A DNA stretch of 29,873 nt from Paenibacillus sp. FSL H7-0331 (GTDB taxonomy: Bacteria > Bacillota > Bacilli > Paenibacillales > NBRC-103111), in contig NZ_MRTH01000056.1 of the NCBI RefSeq assembly GCF_001956045.1, forward strand, positions 1 to 29,873. The letters run 5' to 3'. Both the position numbers and the translations under genes were made by a program. The notes under the pieces were generated by a model. That model was not told the DNA's origin. It saw only the letters and a program-made list of their open reading frames with translations, and ran no database searches. Shown here in pieces: positions 10,401-17,673 of the stretch. Within the stretch, counting starts at the first letter, position 1. Every line of letters starts with the position of its first letter.

Positions 10401-10488
10401 TATAATGCTGTTCGCTGATCGATAAACGGGAACGTTCGTCGCTTGAGAATAATGCGGGTATACCACTTTCAAAACTGTATATGGACAT
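7471..10488 (-). CDS. Polysaccharide lyase family 8, chondroitin ABC-lyase type
   Basis: 1005 residues, close to the size of Proteus chondroitinase ABC. The N-terminal domain carries the jelly-roll features of that subgroup (YKDGSSCLQWEYE, GWRTAWVAYERDMQG, GTLFIDQLML). An alpha-toroid catalytic domain follows with AYHHVNHYPAYAVGG, then the beta-sandwich part with HHEGWNWNRWPGTTTIH. By eye the catalytic set aligns as His440, Tyr447, Arg500 (AARHPTGKW) and Glu597 (WANETY), counted from the ATG at 10488. It would cleave chondroitin or dermatan sulfate, possibly hyaluronan, by beta-elimination to unsaturated disaccharides. No signal peptide is visible, unlike secreted relatives, which implies cytosolic action on imported oligosaccharides. 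The start is set by AGGGG 7 bases before the ATG at 10488; the ATG at 10494 is too close to it. Confidence 0.9.
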   Translation of the reverse strand: MSIYSFESGIPALFSSDERSRLSISEQHYKDGSSCLQWEYEVDSFLTVKQPIGYSPFQEGAKSQARDSFAVWIYNLVPCDGRLSFEFGRGIHVDCRFNFGLNFQGWRTAWVAYERDMQGTPHPDMDTLTVRIPKEAGSGTLFIDQLMLNTPIDPRFHTRDFQVTTVNTGADASANAHWLALYAFEQLKPLLELPETVSMEQAAAHAQMNERFEALFYKKHDMAIEQEDIERLQRRFAEYGIVRRGDSIIGRPVELPFFDHFPTSLKEELKAIANSVQLSEITRFLMETAICYRSSKQEEQRARLQTMFIDTLDHLDDQGWTYGSTQGTVHHFGYNFRDYYPAVFLMRHTLKEAGKLERTQRTMRWYSGVGRIHTPLVEVEGNIDIFNTTLHGMLASLLVMDETVGKVRELQAFREWLGQSLLPAPGLRAAYKMDGSAYHHVNHYPAYAVGGFQGVTPVMYVLSGTSYKIGEQAHETIRKALLSMRLYSNKREWLLSLAARHPTGKWAIDPEPFAYMALTGTPDGKKAVDEEVAAAYLRLLEPIERTEAARFFEEAGIFAEADPNGHWTMNYAALAIHRRGSWMAGMRGHSRYLWANETYISANLYGRYISHGHLQIMSQGEPINNEDSGYHHEGWNWNRWPGTTTIHKPIDELRSDVRNVDTFSGFEEMLLSDETYAGGLHLEGRNGMFAMKLHEHPKYEGSHRARKSAFFFEDRIICLGTDIENDNCECPTGTTLFQSYLPAPEDPIWVDGAEPVSAFPYFHTTKLDHPVWLLDNKGNGYYVAAGQTLSVSKTTQHSKHQATDADTQGDFAAAWLEHGTSPKGGGYEYAIWVGADRERIEDFCKRMQVSEKASYTVLRKDRSAHVVLDVESRTTAYALFEADDHIDTGYLIAVDTPSMVMIREDGEKLIVSAVDPDLRFYSETETDQYDEYGVQKEVSVYSRKWLHAESRVHTLRITLKGQWAGQADVEGVRVAASEVIGTVIEVACKDASPCEFTLVRVTQMN

Positions 10489-10571
10489 CCTCATTCCCCT
10501 TTTTTGCCGAATCAAAGATCGTCATGGCTCCCTACCTTCTACATACGGCCGTTCCCCACTCGGCAACGGAG

Positions 10572-11252
10572 TCATGCTTTATTGGAAGCGTACACGCGAA
10601 AGTTGCCATATTCGCCTATAAGCGGCGCCATTTGACGGAACCCGATTTTACCCTCGCCCAGTAATGGACCGTACGACTGACCGTCGTCTCGCCACTGAAA
10701 GACGGTCAGTCCATTAATTGTAAAAACAACGTCCCGCCCGAGCTTCGTCAATTCAAGCCTGTACGGGCTTTGTGCATCCTCCACGCCGGGAATCGGATCG
10801 GCTCCTCGGCAAACGAGGTGCGCGCCAATACTTTTGCGCAAGTTACACGTGTGAAACGCCCGTTCCTCCGGGTACCTGCGGCGAAAGTACGAGACGTGGA
10901 GCGCATGGATCGCACCGCTGTGATATTGCTGGTATTCTCCGGTTCGCTTGGGCAGGCTGGGATCGAATAGATCTTCGCCGTGACGACCGTTGGCCGCAAA
11001 AAACAGCATGCACAGTCCCGGCTCCCGAATCGGCCAAAAATCCCACTCTACAGTAATGTCCGAAGGAAAATCTTCAGGGCACCAGTATACGAAATTTGAT
11101 GCCTGACCTTCCGACGGATCAAGCATATTTTCCATACGCATCCGGCCGTTCGGAAACGTAACCGATGCTTCACCTTCCAGCCAAAAATTTCTTAAATCCT
11201 TTTCCGAGGAGAGCGGATTTTCATAAATCAAACGCTTATGAATACTGTACAA
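10572..11252 (-). CDS. DUF1961 (YesU-like) family protein
   Basis: 226 residues matching the DUF1961 family, whose known member YesU belongs to the B. subtilis rhamnogalacturonan cluster. Family signatures are VYWCPEDFP, REPGLCMLFFAA, GEDLFDPSLPKRTGEY, YHSGAIHALHVSYFRR, FHTCNLRKS and GKIGFRQMAP. The fold is a concanavalin-like beta-sandwich, so a sugar-binding or sugar-processing role is likely but unproven. It should be cytosolic. The start is a TTG at 11252, 10 bases after GAGGGGG. There is no earlier in-frame ATG and the next Met is about 38 codons in, inside conserved sequence. A TTG start here would lower its expression relative to neighbours. It lies 48 bases after the binding protein gene and 83 before the lyase. 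Confidence 0.88.
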   Translation of the reverse strand: MYSIHKRLIYENPLSSEKDLRNFWLEGEASVTFPNGRMRMENMLDPSEGQASNFVYWCPEDFPSDITVEWDFWPIREPGLCMLFFAANGRHGEDLFDPSLPKRTGEYQQYHSGAIHALHVSYFRRRYPEERAFHTCNLRKSIGAHLVCRGADPIPGVEDAQSPYRLELTKLGRDVVFTINGLTVFQWRDDGQSYGPLLGEGKIGFRQMAPLIGEYGNFRVYASNKA

Positions 11253-11300
11253 AGTACTGATTCCCCCTCTAGGATACAGTTGTGATGTTTTTATGCGTCG

Positions 11301-12914
11301 TTATTTGGTAGACTGGTAGCGATCGTACACGGACTGGTTAATCTTCATCATTTTATCAAGACCCATATCGTTCATCTTCTTCACATAGTCATCCCATTCT
11401 TTATCGATGCCTCCAGACATCATCCATTTCGCATACATTTTGCTGACATACGCATCGATATCGGTCAAGTAGCGCGAAATTTGATCGCTTTCTTCCGCAG
11501 TGAAATAGGCTTTCGGGAAACCATTGTTAACTAGATACGGGGCACATACGTTATCGATGTCTACTTTCGATCGTTTACCTGTAGGTGTGGATACAACCAT
11601 ATCATTTGTAGCCATAGTAGTAGCCCATACCGAATATGCCGTAGGAGGGACTTGTTTGAAATCATCATCATTAGCACCCTGTGGAAGTAACACCGTTTCA
11701 TACTTGCCATCGGAGCGTTCTTTCAAGCTTTGTCCTCCAATTACGCCTTTGCTGAGCTGAAGCGAATTTTTCGGATCGTACATATTATCAATCCAGCGTA
11801 TGGTTGCTTCTGGATACTTGTTTACATTAGTAATCGCAAACGAACCTTTCAATAGAATGCCTGCAGGATACTCCGCCCACACTTGCTTCTGTCCTTTGGG
11901 TCCTTTCAGTGGCGGGAGCGATACGTAATCTTGATTAGCCGGATTCCAATCGAAAGCAACACCTACAATCCCTTTGGCTGTTTTTGCATTGAATACCTTG
12001 CTGTCCTGCGTAAAGCTTTCCTTGTCTACCAAACCTTCGGTAAACAGCTTGTTGAAATATTGGATCGCTTCCTTGTATTCCGGCTGTGCAGCTGCATAAA
12101 TTACTTTGTTATTTTCAACCGATAAGTGATTGTTCCCTACTTTGTGAACATCGCGATCGATACGGCCAAACGCGCCAAATAAGGAGTTTATGTCGTTGTT
12201 CCAATTTTGAAGGAATGACATCGGAATTTGATCCTTCTTATCATTACCGCCAAGGTCATTATCTTTGAATGCCTTCAATGTGGTATACAATTCATCTGTC
12301 GTCGTCGGCATAGGAAGCTTCAGCTCATCCAACCATTTTTTGTTAATAAACATCGTTGATTTTGTGCTCGAATACGTTTCGTCGATCGTTGGCAATGAAT
12401 AAATGTGTCCGTCTGGTCCCGTCAGCTGCTTTTTGTAGGTTGGATTGTCCTGCAGCAGCTTCTTGATGTTCGGTGCATACTTATCGATGAATCCTTCCAG
12501 CGGAATGAGTATACCCTGTGAGCCATATTTAACAATATCGGTGTCTTCATTCAAAATACCATGCGCGTAGAATGCGTCAGGCAGTTCCCCGCCGGCAAAC
12601 AGCAAGTTCTTTTTTTCCTGCCAATTGCTCCCAGGTGTCAAATTCCAATTGATATGGATATTCGTTTTCGATTCCACATCCTGAAAAAATTTATACTCAT
12701 TCAAATCTTTACCTGACGGTGGTTTGAAGCCAGCAATGTTTAACGTCAGCTTTTCCTTAACTATCGGAAAATCCTTCATGTTCAAATTGCTCAACGCTTT
12801 TGCCTCAGCTTGCTTATCTTCCACTGGTACAGCTTGATTGCCTCCACAGCCTGCAAGCCCGACTGTAACGCTTAGTGTAAGCAACATTTTGCCTATAGGT
12901 AATTTTTTATTCAT
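11301..12914 (-). CDS. Extracellular sugar-binding lipoprotein of ABC importer (LplA type)
   Basis: 537 residues. It starts with a lipoprotein signal (hydrophobic MLLTLSVTVG, lipobox L20-A-G-C23), so it is anchored outside the membrane. The rest fits large family-1 solute-binding proteins of the LplA group: WNLTPGSNWQEKKNLLFAGG, a domain-crossing LPTIDETYSS region, and a C-terminal DKEWDDYVKKMNDMGLDKM motif typical of the group. It delivers oligosaccharide to the two permeases encoded just upstream. The ATG at 12914 follows AGAGGG. Given the lyase and sulfatase downstream, sulfated glycosaminoglycan oligosaccharides are the likely cargo; this is inferred from context, not from binding-site residues. 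Confidence 0.92.
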   Translation of the reverse strand: MNKKLPIGKMLLTLSVTVGLAGCGGNQAVPVEDKQAEAKALSNLNMKDFPIVKEKLTLNIAGFKPPSGKDLNEYKFFQDVESKTNIHINWNLTPGSNWQEKKNLLFAGGELPDAFYAHGILNEDTDIVKYGSQGILIPLEGFIDKYAPNIKKLLQDNPTYKKQLTGPDGHIYSLPTIDETYSSTKSTMFINKKWLDELKLPMPTTTDELYTTLKAFKDNDLGGNDKKDQIPMSFLQNWNNDINSLFGAFGRIDRDVHKVGNNHLSVENNKVIYAAAQPEYKEAIQYFNKLFTEGLVDKESFTQDSKVFNAKTAKGIVGVAFDWNPANQDYVSLPPLKGPKGQKQVWAEYPAGILLKGSFAITNVNKYPEATIRWIDNMYDPKNSLQLSKGVIGGQSLKERSDGKYETVLLPQGANDDDFKQVPPTAYSVWATTMATNDMVVSTPTGKRSKVDIDNVCAPYLVNNGFPKAYFTAEESDQISRYLTDIDAYVSKMYAKWMMSGGIDKEWDDYVKKMNDMGLDKMMKINQSVYDRYQSTK

Positions 12915-12971
12915 GCTTTAGACCCTCTTTCTTCATAGATATTAGCCTTTTGGCCAGTCGGATATCCGCGA

Positions 12972-13856
12972 TTACCCTTTTAATGAGCCCACCAGTGCAC
13001 CTTTAACAAAGTATCTCTGCAGGAACGGGTACAAGATAAGCATAGGCAAGCTGGACACAATAATAATGGAGTATTTCATCAGTTCCAGCTTTTTCTGCTG
13101 ATCTTGTGCGCCGTCCATTAAATTCTGCACATCGGAGCCCTCATTCATAATCAGGATGTTCCGCAAAATAATTTGCAGCGGCTGCATAGCGTTGCTTTTC
13201 AAATAAATCAACGCCTGGAAATAGGCATTCCAATGGCCAACTGCATAAAACAACACCATAACCGCCACGATCGGCAGCGCCAAAGGAATGGCGATTTTTA
13301 CGAAAAACTTTAGGTTCGTGCAGCCGTCAATCATGGCCGATTCGAGCACCTCACTTGGCACGTTCGATTGGAAAAATGTACGAACAATAATGACGTTAAA
13401 AACGGAAACCGCATTCGGAAGAATCATCGCCCATGTCGTATCCAACAGCCCGAGATCTTTGACAAGCAGGTATGTAGGTATAAGCCCCCCGCCAAAAAAC
13501 ATTGTAAACACCAGCAGAAACATGAATACATTTCTGCCGACCAAATCCGTTCTGGAAAGAGCGTAGCCGGCCATTACCGTGAGCACAACATTAATCGTCG
13601 TCCCCGTAATCGTGTACCACAGTGAATTTTTAAACCCCAGCCAAATCGAAGCTTCGGAAAATAGTCTTTTGTAGCCGTCCCAAGTTACTTGTTCGGGTAC
13701 AAACAGCAGCTTCCCAGAATACACCACATCAGGATTTGTCACAGAAGCGGTTACAACGAAATAAAGCGGGTAAAGGACAAGGATAATTAATATCGCAATC
13801 AATGTGAGGTTGAAGCAGTCAAAGAGAACGTCCGCCCTTGTTTTCGCTAGCTTCAT
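12972..13856 (-). CDS. ABC sugar importer permease (LplC/YtcP type)
   Basis: 294 residues with six membrane helices. The first is at about residues 14-36, and the EAA loop that contacts the ATPase reads LESAMIDGCTNLKFFVKIAI. The C-terminus ALVGSLKG is typical of the LplC/YtcP subgroup. It pairs with the permease encoded upstream. AGGGAGG precedes the ATG at 13856. No ATP-binding subunit is encoded in the window, so a shared MsmX-like ATPase elsewhere probably energises it, as known for this importer class. Confidence 0.93.
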   Translation of the reverse strand: MKLAKTRADVLFDCFNLTLIAILIILVLYPLYFVVTASVTNPDVVYSGKLLFVPEQVTWDGYKRLFSEASIWLGFKNSLWYTITGTTINVVLTVMAGYALSRTDLVGRNVFMFLLVFTMFFGGGLIPTYLLVKDLGLLDTTWAMILPNAVSVFNVIIVRTFFQSNVPSEVLESAMIDGCTNLKFFVKIAIPLALPIVAVMVLFYAVGHWNAYFQALIYLKSNAMQPLQIILRNILIMNEGSDVQNLMDGAQDQQKKLELMKYSIIIVSSLPMLILYPFLQRYFVKGALVGSLKG

Positions 13857-13872
13857 AGTCTTCCTCCCTTAG

Positions 13873-13932
13873 AGTTTTCTTTAGAAAACTAACTTCGTAA
13901 GCAATTGCATCGTTTTTTTCGCCAGCGAAAAA
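13873..13932 (-). other. Two intercistronic hairpins between the permease genes
   Basis: Between the two permease genes lie AGTTTTC/GAAAACT (13873-13890) and TTTTTCGC/GCGAAAAA (13915-13932). Neither is followed by a clear U-tract on the minus strand, so they look more like mRNA processing or stability elements than terminators. The first lies just upstream of the ribosome binding site of the second permease gene and could modulate its translation. Confidence 0.4.
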
Positions 13933-13952
13933 CTGGCTTTGTAAGTAAAGGC

Positions 13953-14930
13953 TTACCATAAGCTAGTCTGTTTTAAAGATTTCGCAATTTTGTTCACGGT
14001 GATTAATAAGATAAAGTTGATTACGGTATTAAACAAACCAATCGCAGAAGCATAACTGTACTGCGCTTGCACTAGACCCGCTTTATAAACGTATGTCTGA
14101 ATCGTTTCGGACGAATCGACATTCAGCTGGTTTTGCATTAAATACACTTTCTCAAAACCAACGCTCATCATATGGCCCATGTTCATGATCAGCATAATAA
14201 TGACCGTCGGCATGATCGCAGGAATATCGATGAACATCACGCGCTGAAGCTTCGTCGCTCCGTCAACAACCGCCGCCTCGTGAAATTCCGGATTGACCCC
14301 GGTGAGCGAAGCGAGATAGATGATGGTTCCCCAGCCAATATTTTGCCAAATACCCGAGAAAACGAACACCGTTTTGAACCAATCGGCGCTACCCATAAAA
14401 AATACCGGATCGATCCGAAATAAGCCGAGCAGGTTATTAACTGCTCCCGTTTGCGGAGACAGAAGCAAGTAGACAATCCCGACAACGACAACAGTAGAGA
14501 TGAAATGCGGTGCATATGTAACCGTTTGCACGAATCGCTTGAAACGCTCGTTTGTTAATTGATTAATCATTAACGCCAGAATAATCGGAGCAGGGAATGC
14601 CACGAATAATTCGTAAATGCTGATACCCAGCGTATTTCTAATGATGGTTCCCAACTGATACGATTCAAAAAAGCGTTCAAAGTTATCAAAGCCTACCCAT
14701 GAACTGCCCAGGATTCCTTTGACCGGATTAAAATTTTTAAACGCGATTTGCAATCCGTACATCGGTACGTAATGGAAAATAATAAAGTACGCGAGCGTCG
14801 GCAGCAGCAGCAAGTACAGATCATAATTCCGAATGATTTTTTTGATCGTTTTCGTAAGCTCAATTTTGGACATTCGCCGCTTGGCACGTCTCTCCAGTTT
14901 GACATCCACCGCATTGGATTGTAAGGACAT
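13953..14930 (-). CDS. ABC sugar importer permease (LplB/YteP type), first gene of the operon
   Basis: 325 residues. The N-terminus is basic (ERRAKRRMSK), followed by six membrane helices. The EAA loop reads HEAAVVDGATKLQRVMFIDI and the YDLYLLLLPTLAYFIIFHYV start is typical of LplB/YteP proteins. Its C-terminus ends in KSLKQTSLW, also characteristic. The ATG at 14930 is chosen because the AGGAGGTG site lies 9 bases upstream; the GTG at 14942 overlaps that site. It forms the importer channel with the second permease, and the operon promoter must lie upstream in 14931-15340. Confidence 0.93.
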   Translation of the reverse strand: MSLQSNAVDVKLERRAKRRMSKIELTKTIKKIIRNYDLYLLLLPTLAYFIIFHYVPMYGLQIAFKNFNPVKGILGSSWVGFDNFERFFESYQLGTIIRNTLGISIYELFVAFPAPIILALMINQLTNERFKRFVQTVTYAPHFISTVVVVGIVYLLLSPQTGAVNNLLGLFRIDPVFFMGSADWFKTVFVFSGIWQNIGWGTIIYLASLTGVNPEFHEAAVVDGATKLQRVMFIDIPAIMPTVIIMLIMNMGHMMSVGFEKVYLMQNQLNVDSSETIQTYVYKAGLVQAQYSYASAIGLFNTVINFILLITVNKIAKSLKQTSLW

Positions 14931-15340
14931 CTTGTTGTACACCTCCTCTTCATTATGTAAGAACTCTTAGAATCCAAGATCCCAGATGAGCTCTGATGAT
15001 TCGTATTTAATCATTTGTAGCTGGACGTGTATATAAGTCACATCGCCAATGAGAGTATGTTAAAATTGACATTCTGCTTTTTTTACTAAGTAATAAGTCA
15101 AAAATGACCAACGCATATGCGAGTTTTGCTCTAATTGATCCTATGCAGACTCAATGGCCGTTGCTTGTTCCTTGATTTCTGAATAGGTGAGCTAATTATT
15201 AATGAAATCATAAATCATTTTTATGATTTATTCAATCATTATATTGATTGTAAGCTTACAAATAATAATAGCCCCGGTTACCTTCCCTCCGTAGGCTTCC
15301 GAGGCGTGTGTGAATAATCGGTCATTCAGGACTCAAATAG
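14931..15340. promoter_or_regulatory. Upstream region of the chondroitin-type operon, with palindromes
   Basis: No gene. Two perfect palindromes stand out: ATAAATCAT-TTTT-ATGATTTAT at 15210-15231 and TTGTAAGCTTACAA at 15248-15261. The second resembles a LacI-type operator but lacks the central CG of a typical CcpA site. Both lie 280 or more bases before the first permease gene, so they could act there only at a distance. No promoter with good -35 and -10 boxes was found near the permease, as would fit an activator-dependent promoter. Confidence 0.35.
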
Positions 15341-15367
15341 AAAAGGAAAAGCCGCCAATGTATGGCG
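15341..15367 (-). terminator. Intrinsic terminator after the ABC-F gene
   Basis: On the minus strand, 22 bases after the ABC-F stop, a 5-bp stem CGCCA/TGGCG is followed by TTTTCCTTTT. The stem is short and the U-tract interrupted, so it may be weak. Confidence 0.55.
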
Positions 15368-15388
15368 ACTTTCTGGTTAGAAACAAAA

Positions 15389-16867
15389 TCAGAGTTCAAT
15401 AATCTTGGTTGCAACATTTTCACAAAATTCCCTATCATGCTCGACAAAAAGTATGGTTGGTGAGTATTCAAGCAGTAACTCTTCAATTTGTATGCGAGAA
15501 ATAATATCAATAAAATTAAGCGGCTCATCCCAAATGTGCAAATGAACATTCTCACTAAGACTTTTGGCAATCAATACTTTTTTCTTTTGTCCTCCACTAA
15601 ATGATGAAATATCCTTTTCAAATTGATTTCTGGAAAAATCAAGTTTTCTTAAAATCGATTTAAAAAGGCTTTCATCAATCCCGCAGTCTGCAGCATAGTC
15701 AGATAAATTGCCTTGAAGATAGGAGGTGTCCTGTGAGACGTAGGATATTTTTAACTGGCTGTCCTTCCTGAAGACACCTGTATAGTTAATATGCTCACCA
15801 CAAATAAGTTTGAGGATACTTGATTTTCCTGAGCCGTTTTTACCGGTAAGAGCAATTCGCTCGCCTTGCTCAATTGTAAAACTTACCTCTGCACAAATGA
15901 TCCTCTCACCGTAAAAAATGGAAACATGATCAAGTTCAGCAAGTTGGTTTTTATGAAAAGCAAGCTGTGAAATCTCTAAGCTATCCGAGCTCTCGATATT
16001 TTTTAGGAGTTTAGACTTTTCATTAATAGCAGATTGCTGTCTTTGTTCAATAGCTTTAGAGCGTTTCATCATTTTAGCGGCTTTGTGGCCAATATATCCT
16101 TTATCTACCTTAGAACCGGAATTTCTTGTTCCGTTTTTTGTTTTTTCCACTTCGTGTGACCAGTTGCCCGTCCGTTTAGCGGAATCTGACAAACGTTTAA
16201 TGTCTTTTCTAAGTTTTTCGTTCTCTGCAAGCTCAAAGTTATCTTGCCTCATTTTATTTTCCCACCAACTTGAAAAATTACCTTTTTGTATTTCTATGTT
16301 GGTCTTATTAATGGAAAGTATGTGATCTACACAGTTATCAAGAAAAGCTCTGTCGTGAGACACCAAGATAAATCCGCTTTTAGACTTGAGATAATCACTG
16401 ACCAGTTTTCTTGCATTCATGTCAAGATGATTGGTAGGTTCATCAATTAACAAAAAACTATTTTCCTTAATAAATAAAGTAGCCAGTAAAACCTTCGTTT
16501 GCTCTCCGTTAGATAATGAATCAAATGGCCGATATAAAACATCCTCAGAAACCTTTAATAATGAAAGCTCGCGCATTAATTGCCAGTGAACATAGTCTGG
16601 AAAAATGTCGTTGATGACATCAAGCGTATTATTTTCTTTATTTTCTACAGGGAAAGGGAAATATTCAAAACTGACATTAGCAGAAATACTCCCACTGTAT
16701 TCATATTTACCAAGCAACAAATTGAGAAATGACGTCTTACCTCTACCGTTTCTTCCTGTAAATCCCAATTTCCAATCGGAATCGATTTGGAAATTTACAT
16801 TTTCAAAAATGTTATCGTAACTTCCTTCGTAGGCAAACGTCAGGTTTGTAACATTTATTAATGACAT
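15389..16867 (-). CDS. ABC-F ribosome-protection ATPase, Lsa-like
   Basis: 492 residues with two ABC domains and no membrane segment, as in antibiotic-resistance ABC-F proteins. These enter the ribosomal exit site and dislodge drugs. Domain 1 has Walker A GRNGRGKT (38-45), signature LSNGEQ and Walker B LLIDEPTNHLD. The interdomain linker runs roughly through residues 210-300 and is rich in Lys, Arg and Glu (KRTGNWSHEVEKTK, KMMKRSKAIEQRQ). Domain 2 has GKNGSGKS, FSGGQKKK and the unusual WDEPLNFID, a form seen in Lsa/Vga-type proteins. Lsa relatives protect against lincosamides, streptogramins A and pleuromutilins; which ones apply here cannot be read. AGGAGG precedes the ATG at 16867, and an attenuator leader lies upstream. 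Its lower GC than the flanking operon hints at separate ancestry. Confidence 0.92.
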   Translation of the reverse strand: MSLINVTNLTFAYEGSYDNIFENVNFQIDSDWKLGFTGRNGRGKTSFLNLLLGKYEYSGSISANVSFEYFPFPVENKENNTLDVINDIFPDYVHWQLMRELSLLKVSEDVLYRPFDSLSNGEQTKVLLATLFIKENSFLLIDEPTNHLDMNARKLVSDYLKSKSGFILVSHDRAFLDNCVDHILSINKTNIEIQKGNFSSWWENKMRQDNFELAENEKLRKDIKRLSDSAKRTGNWSHEVEKTKNGTRNSGSKVDKGYIGHKAAKMMKRSKAIEQRQQSAINEKSKLLKNIESSDSLEISQLAFHKNQLAELDHVSIFYGERIICAEVSFTIEQGERIALTGKNGSGKSSILKLICGEHINYTGVFRKDSQLKISYVSQDTSYLQGNLSDYAADCGIDESLFKSILRKLDFSRNQFEKDISSFSGGQKKKVLIAKSLSENVHLHIWDEPLNFIDIISRIQIEELLLEYSPTILFVEHDREFCENVATKIIEL

Positions 16868-16886
16868 AAAATTGTCCTCCTGTATG

Positions 16887-17067
16887 AAAAAAATAAAAGC
16901 TACAAGAAAGTTACATTCTTGTAGCTCAAATAAATACAGTTAATCAACCCCATTACGGAGTTAAATAAAAGGATATATTGTTTGAGTCAAAGATAATGTA
17001 ACTTTCTTGCATACAAAATAAAACATGCGAAAAATACCGCTTTTACTGTTTTATCGTTAGCAAGAAA
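16887..17067 (-). promoter_or_regulatory. Attenuator leader controlling the ABC-F gene
   Basis: Three mutually exclusive pairings are visible on the minus-strand transcript. Segment 3 forms the terminator: an 11-bp perfect stem AGCTACAAGAA/TTCTTGTAGCT (16898-16926), then TTTTATTTTTTT. Segment 1 (16995-17009) is perfectly complementary over 15 bases to 16903-16917, within that terminator, giving an antiterminator. Segment 0 (17060-17067) is complementary over 8 bases to the start of segment 1 (17003-17010), giving an anti-antiterminator. A short ORF ends just before segment 0. A ribosome stalled there by an antibiotic would cover segment 0, free segment 1, and let transcription continue into the gene. 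Confidence 0.8.
16961..17026 (-). CDS. Possible second leader peptide, 21 codons
   Basis: An ATG at 17026 opens a 21-codon frame (starting MFYFVCKK) that covers attenuator segment 1. No strong ribosome binding site precedes it. Another ATG nested at 17014 in a different frame is equally possible. Translation through here would block the antiterminator and favour termination, so it could be part of the switch or simply chance. Confidence 0.3.
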   Translation of the reverse strand: MFYFVCKKVTLSLTQTIYPFI

Positions 17068-17069
17068 TA

Positions 17070-17096
17070 CTACATTATACTTTCAACTCCAGTCAT
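17070..17096 (-). CDS. Possible leader peptide MTGVESIM
   Basis: Eight codons from an ATG at 17096, about 6 bases after the predicted transcription start. The TAG lies two bases before attenuator segment 0. No Shine-Dalgarno sequence is visible, so initiation would be near-leaderless. Its position is what a stall-sensing leader needs, but its use is inferred. Confidence 0.4.
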   Translation of the reverse strand: MTGVESIM

Positions 17097-17108
17097 TAAT
17101 TTATGAGA

Positions 17109-17137
17109 ATTATATCATCCTTATTATTAAATTTCAA
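17109..17137 (-). promoter_or_regulatory. Sigma-A promoter of the ABC-F transcript
   Basis: TTGAAA (17132-17137), a 17-base spacer and TATAAT (17109-17114), read on the minus strand. The expected start is near 17102, which gives a leader of about 235 bases before the ABC-F start codon. Confidence 0.8.
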
Positions 17138-17318
17138 TAAATGAGTTTCTAGTTAGTATCACCTATATAAATTCCTTGAGATATGCTGCTTCCTTTTGTA
17201 ATTCCCATTATGCAAGAAACCAATGCTTAAGCCTTCTTCCTAAAAGGTAAAGTCGACATCCTCCAGCAATGAGGCCGCCTTGATCTCCATGCACTATCGT
17301 TTCATGTATGTTGTTGAG

Positions 17319-17510
17319 TTAAACATTTATGTTTGAAACACAAACAAAGGTCCGTTCCACCTTTTTATAAGCGTTATTATTGGCAAATGTTTGTCTGATC
17401 TCCCAGGTACCATGAAACTTTTCAAAGAGCAACAAGGCAACTTCTCTGCCAGTATTTTACCATAAACCTGCGGGTGGAGTACGTTTATAACCAAACTGTT
17501 CCCACGCATC
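17319..17510 (-). pseudogene. GNAT acetyltransferase, C-terminal remnant
   Basis: One minus-strand frame reads AWEQFGYKRTPPAG, a TAG, then GREVALLLFEKFHGTWEIRQ and TFANNNAYKKVERT to a TAA at 17319. The block F-x-G-x-W-E-I-R-Q followed by N-x-x-A is characteristic of the end of GNAT N-acetyltransferases. The acetyl-CoA-binding region before it is missing or unrecognisable. It is dead, and the assignment rests on this one block. Confidence 0.5.
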
Positions 17511-17529
17511 TAAACAATCCCATCAAAGT

Positions 17530-17555
17530 AAAAAAACCTAGGCTAGGGCCTAGGT
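17530..17555 (-). terminator. Intrinsic terminator downstream of the GH43 gene
   Basis: A perfect 8-bp stem ACCTAGGC/GCCTAGGT with a 4-base loop (17536-17555) is followed on the minus strand by six T. It lies about 120 bases past the GH43 stop. A second inverted repeat, GGTTAATATTAACC with AGAGA/TCTCT flanks, sits just past the stop at about 17635-17660 but has no U-tract. Confidence 0.75.
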
Positions 17556-17673
17556 GTAAAGCTTAACTGTAGGCAGGTATAGAAGTGAGGTTGTTTATAC
17601 AGAGTGGTTAAGAACTGTATAAGTTTTCATCACAAGAGAAGGTTAATATTAACCGTCTCTTTACATATTTGCA

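Noticed and set aside
15248..15261. CcpA catabolite-response element
   Set aside because: Palindromic, but lacks the central CG and the usual length of such sites; described only as a palindrome.
16868..17102. T-box or metabolite riboswitch before the ABC-F gene
   Set aside because: No T-box sequence or known aptamer features; the nested complementary segments and short ORFs are explained by ribosome-mediated attenuation.
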